This document shows, in pieces, positions 13,001-24,338 of a stretch of 64,000 bases of DNA. The stretch's first letter is position 1. Each line of letters begins with the position of its first letter. The stretch comes from Cerrena zonata (Eukaryota > Basidiomycota > Agaricomycetes > Polyporales > Cerrenaceae). The notes below the pieces were generated by a model. The model had not been told where the DNA came from. It worked only from the letters and a program-made list of their open reading frames with translations, and did not search any database. The translations under genes and the position numbers were made by a program. The stretch spans positions 62,001 to 126,000 of the forward strand of contig JASBNA010000081.1 in assembly GCA_038087015.1 (NCBI GenBank), written 5' to 3'.

Positions 13001-15089
13001 GCAGGCCCAGCCGGTGCATCGAGGCTCAACCCGACAGTAATCAATCTTCTCTCTGTTTGTACACCTGCGAACTCAACGTTGGTATAGACTTGGAAGAACA
13101 CAGAGTCCATTCCACTGGTCTTGTAAGTACCGCCGGATTTGGTCAGAACAGTTTCCAACTTGGTCTGCTCTTTCTTCTTCTGACTGCGATTCGGACCGAA
13201 CATTATTGCCAAATCGTCGTTAACGATAGCTACCGAGGAGCGAACTGTTGCGCTGAGAGAACATTTAGATATTACCCTAGTCAATTTTAAATGAGGATGT
13301 CACTTACATCAACTCTTCACGCAAAAGCCTGAATTGTATGTCCAGGTGACGTTCCATGGAATGTTCGGGTTGGTGATGTTGAGCTGTAGAAATGAATGCC
13401 GGGAGATAGGGGTTTGTAGGGCACAGAAGCTCAGATTGCGTTGGGGCGATTCGAATTGTAGCGATGTTGTGAAAATCGTTGTCATGTCTAGGTCCATCCA
13501 TACGGAGGGTGCCAGGAGGATCATACAGCATCTCCAGGCGTGCAACCAAAGCTTGTCTACGTTGCTCTGGGCTGATCTGCAAACGGCAATCGACAGCTCT
13601 TTTGCCCTTCAACACCCTGGTCTCCCTTTTGACAATCTCTTGAAGTTTCTCAATATCCTCTCGCAAATGGGCGATCGTAAGTCGGCGAACAGCGCCGTCC
13701 ACCACACTGTCCGTGAACGTAGGAGGGTTGGCGCAAACACCGCTGCTCCATTGATCAAACCAAGCTTGTAGTTCGTCAACCAATTGCACCACATCAGGGT
13801 GATCACGAATAGCATCCTTGAAACGGCTCATAAACCTACAGTTCAACTAAGAAATGATCAATCTTGCAGAGGATATAATCTTACTGTAGAAGGAAAACGG
13901 ATAGCGTCCTGAACACTGTCACGCCATTTAGATTATTCTGAAGGACTGGGTTCAAGTTAGGAGTGGGGTCTTTCCATGTCCTGGCCCGGATCATATCACC
14001 AAGGCACTCCCGTATCACGGCGGAGACAACCTCAAAGTTGCTCAGGACTCCAGTATAGAGAAGGCTGTTCGATTCTTCATCAGCTTTAATAATCATTCAT
14101 CCTTCACATGATCGCTTACTTTACGTTCTTGTGCAATGTTGTCTTCAAAATCAGGTCGGAGGCAAAGAACTAGTCGACGTGTTTAGAGCAGATACTCGAC
14201 CCACTATCAGAAAAACATACCTGTATGACAGGAAGATAACCTCTCTGAAAGGATAACGTTTCACTACCATTGCCAATACCAGATTTGACGGATGTATACA
14301 TCAGAATATCGCTGATGCGTAGGAGAGCATTACCCTATAAGAGAAGTTTTAGCAAGTACGCGACGTAGAATGGGATGTAACTTGCCTCGACGACTGTACC
14401 TAAAAAGGACTATCGGAACAAGAAGGTCAGAAATTGAGATTACCAGAAAATTAGTATCCTATCACCTGTGCGCTTTCGGCGTCCTGATTGCAATTTATTA
14501 GAAACGGAAGGAACAGTTATTCAAGGCAGCTTACCCAAGTCTTGTTTGTATCATTTATGCTCGCTAGAATGCGAACAAAACCCTGTATCCTAGCGGGGCT
14601 CTCGAATCGATAGTTGTCCTTCAAGAAAGGCCTGAGTTGATTATGGGCCTCGCTCGGGTTGAGGCTAGAGCGCTCTTCCCGGACGGTGCCGTTATTCAAT
14701 GCCAGACCCTCCGTTGAAAAAAAGTCAGGAGGGGTATGATTTATGGGTTGGGTTTGCTGGGTTTCAGCAGTAACTGTCGGTTTGCGGAGGTGACGGAATG
14801 TGCAGTCGAAGCCTCTTGCACAGCTCCCGTCATTCCAATAGAATCTGCAGACCTGTGGCGGAGCGGTTGAAGCCCCACCAGGCCGCGGTGATGCTGAGGA
14901 TGATGGTTGGGATATCGGAGAGCGACTGGATTGACTGGGAGTCCCTGCGCGACTGGGAGTCCCTGCACGACTGGGAGTCCCTGCACGACTAGGAGTACCG
15001 CTATTGTCATGTGAGAACCTGCAGTTATCGCCGTACCTGCAACGCCCATTGTGGAAGAACTGGTTGCAACGACCTTGTCGTCCCGACAT
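7036..15089 (-). CDS. ZNFX1/Hrr1-type helicase with CCCH, NF-X1 and RZ zinc fingers
   Basis: A very large multi-exon gene. The ATG at 15089 starts two CCCH fingers (CNQFFHNGRCRYGDNCRFSH; CRFYWNDGSCARGFDCTFRH) separated by GTPSRA repeats. The UPF1-like SF1 helicase core follows: Walker A PPGTGKS (split by an intron near 12320), AFTNHALDHM, VEEAGQVLEAHI as motif II, GDPQQLRPNLANF, GTVDIFQGQEAKIVIVSLVRN and VALSRAKHGLYILGN. Then come Cys-rich NF-X1 repeats (about 8880-9800), a long helical exon (7370-8770), and a C-terminal RZ finger (CENGHTFVITECGGAMQAARCPEC) before the TAA at 7036. Homologues are S. pombe Hrr1, Neurospora SAD-3 and animal ZNFX1, which act with RNA-directed RNA polymerase in small-RNA silencing. 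No frameshift was found. Confidence 0.93.
14933..14999 (-). repeat. 18-bp coding tandem repeat (GTPSRA)
   Basis: Three to four near-identical 18-bp units in the linker between the two CCCH fingers of the helicase gene encode GTPSRA repeats. The unit length keeps the frame, so copy number can vary without disrupting the protein. The linker is likely disordered and a possible phosphorylation site (TPS motifs). Confidence 0.85.
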
Positions 15090-15629
15090 GCTGAGATGGA
15101 GAGGACGGGGAGTTGGTAGTTACAAGGAAAGCAGGGTTTGCTGGGCCATGATAATCGACATCGATGGTGCACGCGTCAACCGGCAGGGAACATGCCTGTA
15201 TTAACTGTTTGACGTCTGACAGTGATACCGCCATGTCTGCCCCAGAAGTGTTCCGAGGAATCAACAACCGCCCAATCTGACTCATGCTTTAATACATAAT
15301 CACATTAATACAACCAGACAGATATAGATATGTCTTACCCTTTGCTGACACCACCTTCATTCGGTATCGGAAATGTAAGTGCTGTAAAGGTTTAGAGCGC
15401 TGCAACTGCAACATGAGTACTGTACGTACAAAAGCATCAGCGTTTCGAACATTTACAGTCATAGAAGTCTGCCTCGCCTGGTCATTTCAAGAGACGGAAG
15501 TCGAAATCCCAGTGAATGTACAGTATCTACTTGACTTTAGCACTTCATTAGCCTGTATCGGTATAATATAACAGCCTCTGCAGGTGTGAGCCAAGTTTGA
15601 TTTGCGATGTGTTCTCGAGATGTATGATA

Positions 15630-16308
15630 TGGGCTATATAGTGTCCCAAAATTATTTTCCGCGGTAAGTACCAGAATTGAGTGATTTCGCGGTAAGTTGA
15701 GTGTTCAGGACACTTTCCGCGCGCGAAGTGTCCAAAGATTTCCGCGCTCTGTTGAAGACCGTCCAGTTGTTGCGCGCAGCAATATTTCTCTCGACATTTC
15801 CCCCGACTGGATTTGCAATTATCTAAACATTGAATCAACATACCAAGTAGTTATGTAAGCTCCGAGTTCTCTTGCATTGGTAGCCTCATAAATATGAGGT
15901 AAAGGTTCATACAAGTCATCATACTAGCAAGGGACAACATAATAACACTATTAACTATAGATATTTTATTCTTCTGACCCAAATTTCTAGTCTCATAGGT
16001 TGTCCCCTTAGCCCTGGGGCTCGTGAACAATGGAACCAAGTCAGAACAAGAAGCTTAAATACCAATTTGGCTGAGATTGACATATCATGCATGAGACATG
16101 TTGACTAGCTTGGAGCCCTAAAATAGGTGTTTGATGAGAAATGTAGAGCATGTTGTTGCAGAAACCTGACTCGGCGTACAATCAGTCTCAACTTCGCATC
16201 GAGTTGTTGAGTGGACCACAACTTAGCGCGGAATTCCCAGCTCACTTACCGCGCGCGAGCCAAAAACATACCGCGGAAGACAATAATTTTGGGACACTAT
16301 ATTACCCA
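15630..16308. mobile_element. MITE family A, copy 1 (TA target duplication)
   Basis: The element begins TGGGCTATATAGTGTCCC and ends with the inverted match of TGGGTAATATAGTGTCCC. Terminal inverted repeats of about 40 bp run through AAAATTATT to a CCGCGGTA block. TA dinucleotides flank it on both sides (15628-15629, 16309-16310), consistent with a Tc1/mariner-type target duplication. It is 679 bp and has no transposase frame, so it is non-autonomous. A second copy lies inverted at 59303-60007; about 105 bp at the matching end are identical in reverse complement. It lies about 540 bp upstream of the helicase start codon. Confidence 0.9.
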
Positions 16309-16535
16309 TAGTATGAGAGTGAACCACGTGTCATTGCTACAAACAACTACAAAAAGGGACACTAATGCTACCAATGCGGCTGTGCTAAAGAGTCAAGCGG
16401 CGTTCCACTGAAACCGATTTGGGTAGTGATCAGAATCTGACTATATGGTAGGCTGCAGCGCAGTTGAATTCGTGCTAGTTTTTCACGTATTCTACTCTAT
16501 TCCCTCAGAAGTAATAATCATATAGTACGCTCACT

Positions 16536-19307
16536 CTACACACCACATTGATCAATTATCATCTGCGGAATGGTCAAATTTGCGGCCACCGAAGGTAGGC
16601 TATTGATCTGCATAAGCAGTCCGGCTGCCATATGCCAAGCAATATCTTTATCAAGTATTCAACTTTGATTATTATCATGAAACGCTTCTCAAGATGAACT
16701 TACGACAGTGAAATGCCCATACACCGGCTTAGATGGACGGATTAGTGGGGTGACTATGATGATAGTGATGGGCTTACGGTTGTCTGTAATAAACCTGAGA
16801 ATAGTCCAGCTGAAGGCGGGTATAATAACCGTATCTCGACTTCAAAGACAATATAAATATGGGTTAGGGCATCAAACAATGTAAACTTACCGAAGAGGGT
16901 TTTTCGTATTGAGTGTCTGATTTCTGTATCGACCAGGCCCACTTCCCATTCTACGAATAAGATCAGTTCCGAGTTGCCAGCATAATACAGTGATACTTAC
17001 ACCCATGGTCTATGTCCGTGGAGGTGGAATGGGTGATCGCCATCATCCAGATTATTCTATATAATAATATATGTATATTGCGTATAAACGGAGATACTTT
17101 ATGGATACGCACAACGAGGAGGTCGACGGTTTGAATAGAATTCTCCGTTATCAAGAATTGCGAAGAATCTTGTAGACTTCCGCCATTGGGCGCAAATGCC
17201 GCACCCTTGGCATGTTGAACGGCTAGAAGAGTGGACGTCCCAACGAGAGGTTCCCAGCTCTGGAGATGAGAATTATTAGAGTGATCGAGGTCGATAGAAT
17301 GATAATTACGAACCGTTCCATTCATGAATGCCAAGAAACGGCCATCGTTTGTGTTCTCAAGGGTGACGGTAACAGGGTATCGTCTACCCCCAGAAGTCTT
17401 CAATTAGTAAGTAAAGAAGATGTAGGTAAAACTGACCTGGTATTATTTGGCGGGGTATCAACGACAGCGGGTACGAGCAACGTATCATTCAGGTTGGGAA
17501 GCTTCTTCCCCGACCCCGGATCCGCCATTGCAGTAGGTAGTAAGGGTGGATTCTGAGCATTGGAATACCTCAGAACTCCTCTAATGTCCGTATTCTGTCC
17601 AGGAACGTCGTAGGTGAACATGTCGGTTTGAATCTGACTTCGTATCCAATAGGTCCCGTCTTTCTGCGTCCCGTTGGTATGTATGAGAACGGAGTAACGT
17701 TGAGCTACGGCGATGGTGAGACTGGTGACGTTTACGGGCTGGATGAGCGTGCCGTCTGCTTCGATGACGGTGAGTGGGTGGTTGTCGATTGAGAAGCGGA
17801 TGGAGGCGAAGGATCCGGTGTTGATGATTCGGAGACGATAGCTTAGACAGGTGATTTCAGGAACCGAAGTTATTATGAGAGCGGCAAGGACTTACGTCTT
17901 GTTAGAGTCAACATCGAACTGAAACGGCGGTGAGACACAGGTCACTCAAGAACGGCGAGTAACTTACCTCAAAATGATTTCCACCATTGTTCCATTGTCC
18001 GAGGCCATTCAACGTCTATATGCACGGTAAGTCTTCTATTCGAACATATGTTATACCAAAGCTTACACCACTATCGGGCACCGGTTCGTCTCCAGGAGTT
18101 CCATCAATTCCGTTGGGCTAGTAGAAGTGTCAATCCAGCAGAAAGAGACTGCTACAACAGAAGAAAACACGGACCGAAAGATAAGCAGCAAGTAGCTCGC
18201 TGCTAAATGTGTGGTATAAATCGTTCACCTGAACTACAAGCTCCTGGTCCCATGTTGGGAAACCTTTCGGTGCTGGATCGGTTGGATACACGATGAGCGC
18301 GCCGGTAACACCATCGGTGTACTGGGTAGAAGCTATGATTTAGGTTTGTAACTGTCAGAAAAACTCCGTGTTTGAGGATCTGCGTGATCGACGCTTACCG
18401 TCTAGTCATACGATTTATTTGATATTTCGTCAGAAATACAAATAGGGTGAATAGACAGACGTACGAGCGCTATCGAGGACTATATCAGCTACCGACTTAC
18501 ATGACGAGATTCTGTTATACTTACTGCCACCAAGTTGTCCCTGAAAATTCGCCCAGTGTGAAACTAATGACAGATATAAATGACTTGTGGTCCATTGTTT
18601 TAGCAAAGACATACTTGTACACAAGGGACGAGTTGGGTGGAATACCACATTCGGTGATACCGGAAGTTCCATCATAGAAATTTGTTTGGTTTTGGAACTG
18701 TGAGTACGCGGTAAGAATGCTTGAAATATTTATCGTCGTCTCCAAAGAAACATACCAGCCCATGCCAGTGAATTGACCTATCGTAATACTGAGAACAGAA
18801 CAACCTAAAATAATTTCCACACCTACGTTGCATTCTCAAGGCGGTTGGTAACATTAACGACAATCCGATCGCCTTGGTTGGCTTCGATAGTCGGTCCCGG
18901 AAACATTCCTGAAAGGAGGGATGAGACAAAGGCGGTACGAAATCTTTAGAATACAAACCGTTGACGACAATCATGCGTTTGAGCACTCCGTCGGGAGCAC
19001 CGAGGGCTTCTGATACTGTGAAAAAGAACGTGCGGGTCTGCGGGGGTTGGCCTTGCAGACCGTTGAGAACAAAATTAGTTTGAGGGCTAGGAACAAGGGT
19101 AGACGTCGAGTTGGACGACGTGATGATGTCCTGTGAAGATGAATGTCTGTCTTTCAAACCCAAACCGAGACCTAAACCGAGACCGAGACCCAGTGCTACA
19201 AGAGCAATACCCAAGCCCAGTACAGCCTTACGCGTACGCGAACCGGAAGCCTTGGGCACAGGCTTGTCAAGTGCAGGGGTCTCAGACGTGGTTGGACTAC
19301 TCGCCAT
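16536..19307 (-). CDS. Membrane-anchored multicopper oxidase (laccase-like)
   Basis: The ATG at 19307 begins a short cytosolic tail and one transmembrane segment made of alternating Gly-Leu (about residues 28-51), so this is a type II membrane protein rather than a secreted laccase. The cupredoxin domains carry SIHWHGL, then GTTWW, NDLYHTF and YRLRIINTGS. Near the C-terminus are HPFHLHGHRPW (17015-17060) and HCHIAWHMAAGL, split by an intron; the stop is at 16536. Copper sites 1, 3 and 4 are therefore present. The second motif, normally WWHSH, breaks after WW at a splice donor (18525), and I found no exon that supplies the missing HSH. The family oxidises phenols or metal ions using O2. At least nine introns. 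Confidence 0.85.
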
Positions 19308-20608
19308 GATGAGAGACGAAGTTGGGAAAGAGACAACACACGCTCGGAGTATTGGAATGCAGCTGTTAAGACAGGTAAATGGGTGCAGTGCGGATAGGAA
19401 AGATCCGTCTAGAGATTCGACACATTCGACGGCATGGACTAGAGTTTCGACCTGTGTGAGCCAATTCAGCCATGAATGGTATCTTTGTCGATGTTCTTGG
19501 ACAGACAGACAATCGAAGCATGTCTAACTGGACCTGGACCTAGATGATTGTACCTTCCTTCAATGTCTGGAGCGCATGGGAACTAGTTTCGAGATGAGCC
19601 GCTGTATTCAAAGCACGGATCACGATTGCGAATCTCCCTTAGGTAGACTCCAGCAAGCAAAACCTTGCTTCGTATGAAGACCCCGGCCACTTCATCAAGC
19701 AATTAGAGGTCTGGCGAATTCTGAGGGCCGCCTATACTCCAAATGTTTACTCTGAAAAACACATTGTAGGGGTTCAACACAAGTCACATCCCGTCACACA
19801 GCTTGTGATATGTGTCACATATATGGATCACCGTGACAATGTAACTCAATGACCTTTACCATTGCACTCTTCGAAGTCCTCAATAACCTCCACTGCCAGC
19901 CGCAAGAAAATGACATCGAAAAAGAGTTTGACTGTTTCCTAGTTTAACACTGATCCCTTGATAAGCCATATGCCAAACATGCATAAAACGTGTCCTGCAT
20001 ATGTGTCATTGTCATTACTACTGTATCTTCGAGTTGCCTAAAACATTCAGACTTGAGTTCTTGCTGTTATGGCATAGAACAGCGACTAAAGGTACGCCGT
20101 CTCACACACTCGCTCTTCAAGTCATTGTCGGCATTGAATATTTACTGGCATCGCATTCGCATAGCCTCTACAGAATGTCGTTGCCACTTTCACCTACTAT
20201 CTAACAAAGGATTTGCCAGCATGCGTCGCAGAAAGGTCACCATATAACACGCCTGACCACATGGTACTTTGTTTGCGATACCGCTAATCAGACGAACGTG
20301 CATCCTAAACAAGTAAAGAAGATCGTATTTTAGAACGATTATGCCAGCGATCGTCGATGAAGCAAACCTTGCGTAAATTTGAACACTCTCATCCTCATTA
20401 TCTTTGCATCTTTGCATTAGTACCTGGGGTCCATAGCATCACGAAGATCGATTCTAACGTACAAAGACCGCTTTTGCCCCTCGCAACTTCCCCATGTGCA
20501 TTGTCGGACGTAATACTTTGACCGTATAGCGCCCACAGCCAGCAATTTAATGAATCCAGTTGTCCAGGTGAGCACCAGAGTCGACCAATTCTCGCAGCTG
20601 AATTGACA
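19308..20608. other. Divergent intergenic stretch
   Basis: About 1.3 kb between the starts of the oxidase (-) and the acid phosphatase (+). No coding frame with recognisable features. It is presumably a two-way promoter region, without an obvious repeat or transposon. Confidence 0.55.
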
Positions 20609-22327
20609 ATGCTTGTCTACGCTGCTCTTTTGGCTCTCGCCTCTGCAGTGTTCGCTGCCCAAGCACCGAAGTTCGCCAAGCCTGCTAGTGCTCCCGACGA
20701 GGTTTCCGCGAACTACGTCGGCGAGACCAACGGGACATTGCCGAAAGCGCGGACAGTGAGTGGGAAAGTGTTTGACCGGTTCACTCAGGTACTGTTCATT
20801 ACTTCCCCTATGTCCGTTTCCGCGTTTCTCGCTGACGTCTTGCGGCATCCCTTAGATATGGTTGGAGAACACCGACTTTGACGTCGCCTCGACCACAACC
20901 GCCTTTGTGGAGCTTGCAAAACAGGGTATTCTACTCACTCAGTATTATGCATTGACCCATCCTTCCGAACCCAACTACGTTGGTGCCATCGGAGGGGATT
21001 TCTTTGGCATGGGTGATGACGAAGAATACCATATTCCCACCAAGTCAGCCTTACACTATTTATTTGCGTAGAAAATGTAGTTCCTGACTGTTAGACGTTT
21101 TCCATAGCATTTCGACAGTCGTTGACTTGCTCGAAGCGAAGAATGTAACCTGGGCATCATACCAAGAGAATATGCCCACTGATGGATATTTAGGGTTCAA
21201 GTATGTCTTGATCGTTATTCGTATGGTTTATGCTAACATTTTGTTCTACAGCTTTACTCAGCCAAATTATCTCAACACCTCGGCTCCTCCTTATACGTAC
21301 TATGTGCGAAAACACAACCCTCATGTCGTTTACGACTCCATCACGAGCGTTCCTTCACGTCTCCAACGAATCCGCAACTTCAACGATTTTGCCGCAGATC
21401 TCAATGCATCCGTCATTCCTCAATGGAACTTTGTCACGCCCAATCTTGTAAATGATGCACACGATACAGACATCGACTTTGCTTCTGACTGGCTCCAATT
21501 CTGGCTCGTACCTCTCCTGTCAAACCCCGCGTTCAATGACAACAAGACGTTGATCGTTCTGACGTTTGATGAGAACGAAACATATGGAATCAACAATCGG
21601 ATTTACACGCTCTTACTTGGCGGAGCCGTCCCTCAACATCTCCGAGGTACGACGGACGCTACGTACTATACCCACTATTCGACTCTGAGCACTGTTGAGA
21701 ATAACTGGGGTCTCGGCTCCCTCGGACGCGGGGATACGAACCAGTTGCGTCTTGTCCCAGCTATCTCCGTTGTATGCGCTTATTAAATGTGTTCTGGATG
21801 TTTGATAGAACCATGAGCAACGTCTTTTCGTTCGTGGCGAACGCAACAGGGCACAAGAACCTCAATATCTCCGGCCCAGCCATTCCTCTGACAAATGCTA
21901 CCGCAGATATTCCAGGGCCTCTCAGTACGTCTCGTTCTTCTCACCCTCTTCCTCCGCCGCTTCTTTTCATTTACGAGAGATTCTCACCATCTGTTTTCTC
22001 GATGCCAGATCCCGAATTTTATGTGCCTTTCACAGCGCCAAATGTCAACGCCTCCGGCGCGGGAGGGGGATCTGTCTTCCTGGCTCCGGGTTTGAACCTT
22101 TCCATGCAACCTTCGACTCTTCCTCCCCCGTGAATCTTACTGCTCTGAATGAGGATGTACCCTCTGCAGGAGAAGGCGGTACATCTTCTAACTCCACTGC
22201 ATCAGGTGCACCTTCTCCTTCTACTACTGGGGCGAACGGAAATACTTCTCAAGCTTCAAAATCGGTGGTGGAAGTAGTCAGGGTCAGTTTATGGTTGTTC
22301 GTCGTAGTCTTCTATCTGTCGTCATGA
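20609..22327 (+). CDS. Secreted GPI-type acid phosphatase (phosphoesterase family), with a frameshift
   Basis: The ATG at 20609 starts a signal peptide (MLVYAALLALASAVFAAQAP). The mature part matches the fungal phosphoesterase/acid phosphatase family (PF04185): WLENTDFDVAST, HPSEPNYVGAIGGD, the active-site segment TFDENETYG, and YTHYSTLSTVENNWGLGSLGRGDTN. It hydrolyses phosphomonoesters outside the cell. About five introns join in phase. The final exon reads FYVPFTAPNVNASGAGGGS and continues to LPPP, where a TGA interrupts (about 22131). The expected continuation VNLTALNEDV, a Ser/Thr-rich spacer and a hydrophobic GPI-type tail are intact one frame over, up to 22327. One missing C in the C-run at 22126-22130 explains this. 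The catalytic part is complete either way. Confidence 0.87.
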
Positions 22328-23063
22328 GAATAAGCCAACGGATCGTTCTCTGTTGCAAATACCTTCCGTGAACTTTTTCTATAAACGTGACTATGTAAGA
22401 ATCAATTTGAATGCACTGCTCGCAATATATATAATAAGTCTAAGTAAAGAGGTTCTACTTTCCTAATACTACGTCACGGTAATGATCGATCGTGCTATAG
22501 GTAGTCAAGGTCACCGTCAGCCGAACCGAGGCTTGTTTCCTGTTTTCTACTAGACATTCGTCATTTTGACACACAAGACATTTTCTTGCTAGACGTTACG
22601 CTTAGAACCAGAAAATTCAAGTAATATAGACATGCTAGCAGCTCGCAGGTAAGTCCAACAAGGAAGGATTAGCGATAGGTCGTGAACTTAGACAACTTGT
22701 GAGTAACGAACAGGGCCCATGATTGACGTCACAAACTGAGGTTGGGGTTATTCACTGACAGAGTCCTGTCATGATCAAATGTCGAGACAAAATGAGTTAC
22801 TCGAAACTGCAAAGTACTTGAAGCTTCACAGCTTCAATATTCAATATTGAATCCTCAGTCGGGCAGTCGAGTGGGCGGTTATCGTAATGATGTAGTAACG
22901 GGACGTAACTAAAGTATGTACAAATTACAATCGTTTGGCTGCTGGTCTGAGTCTCTCACTACTGATATATCGGTCCTTGAAGCTCGATCAATTTGAACTT
23001 TAACGTTCGAACACTCAGTACTCATCGTACCACAACAACGGCGTCTCTATATATCAGACTAAC
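22328..23063. other. Upstream region of the kinase-like gene, duplicated elsewhere
   Basis: No gene. The last 350-400 bp before the ATG at 23064 closely match, in reverse, the region upstream of the copy at 48770-50029. Shared blocks lie around 22700-22760, 22830-22860 and the TCAATATTCAATATTGAA area. The duplication thus carried a whole promoter. Confidence 0.75.
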
Positions 23064-24338
23064 ATGGGTACAGAATCTACTACAGATACAGTAGTCGGCG
23101 AGTTATTCTCTCCTTCGATCGACACAGACATAACAGAGGCACAGGATTATGTCAAGAGTCAGATAGTAGTATGTTGAACATTTCCTTCATCTATCTATCT
23201 TGACTTCACCTTCATTGGTCCTTCAAACCAGGAACCTCTCTCTATCATCTCCGACGTGTTGATTCACAACTTGACCAGGTCCAAAAAGGGCGTAGACCCA
23301 GTGCTGGTCAAACGCTCAATCACATTTCCTGGGTTACGTTACACTGAGTCCGGGGAAGAGATGTGGCCTCACGAAAGTTGGGCTCCCGCTCCTGTACCAG
23401 AGGGGAAAGTCTTCCTCGAGATCGAACTAGGAGAGCAAATCAGTACCGGACGCATTGGACTCGTCCATGCTGTACGTGTAATACGAGCCCATGAATATAT
23501 CAATGGTCCCGAGATCCCACTCGACACGCTAGGGATCACGTTCGAGCTATGTGCCAAAGTCGCGAAACCGTACCACTGCAGAAGCCTCGCGCGTGAAGCT
23601 TGGATGTACGAGCACCTACAAGCTCAGGATGGCTATCAAGGTGTCGTTGTCCCCAGATGCTATGGTTTCTTTACAGTCCCGCTTCGTGATTGCTCCAACA
23701 AGCTTGGTGGACCCTTGCACTGTGCTTCACACGTCCAACCGTGGTATGAAGATGACATCAAGCTGCATTCCAAGGATGACAGAAAACCGAGAGGTGGAGA
23801 CCATCTTCCCTCACGAGATCACCTTGAAGACGATACCTTCGATATAGAGATTGCGGTAGATGACTGTCTGGGTAGTAAGGAGAAGTCAAGTTGGAATACA
23901 TGGAGTCACGACCCGGAGGCACCACTAGTTGCATTCCTACTCATGGAACGCCTTGGAAAGCCAGTAAGCAGGGCTTATTCTGAAGCGGCACAGTAGGTCT
24001 TTCACGACTCTATCTATTATTATCATTCCATGTGCTGATTCATGTTGATATCATTCAGGGCTGACCTTGGGTCCGTCATGGAAGATATGGTAGAAACCGG
24101 TATATTACAGCTCGATGTACGCTGGAACAATATCCTCTCTGCGCGAGAGGATGATGATGATAGTGTTTGCCCTCGCCACAATGTCAAGCATGTCTGGCGC
24201 CTCATTGATTTCGACCGGGCTCTACGACTAGAACTCCCTTTATTAGGGAGAAATCGACCGATGATGAAAAGGAGGTATGGAAACCCAAGTTCGTGGGGTG
24301 ATTCGTTTTGGAAAGGTTATTACTATCGAGGGAGATAG
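23064..24338 (+). CDS. Atypical kinase-like fold protein, intact copy
   Basis: Three exons with introns at about 23169-23231 and 23996-24058. The N-lobe has a Lys and Glu that could pair (FELCAKVAKPYHC; REAWMYEHL). The C-lobe has ILQLDVRWNNIL where protein kinases have the HRD...N loop, and LIDFDRA where they have DFG. A glycine-rich loop is not evident. This pattern fits the fungal protein-kinase-like families that are expanded in mushrooms. Activity is uncertain because the HRD and DFG motifs are altered. Two further copies lie at 48770-50029 and 50743-51987, both frameshifted, so this is the only intact one here. The start is supported by agreement with the other copies (TDITEAQD...VKSQIV). 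Confidence 0.85.

Noticed and set aside
16170..16420. 66-codon frame at the right end of MITE family A copy 1
   Set aside because: It is repeated in the other MITE copy only as part of the element's terminal sequence and has no transposase features.
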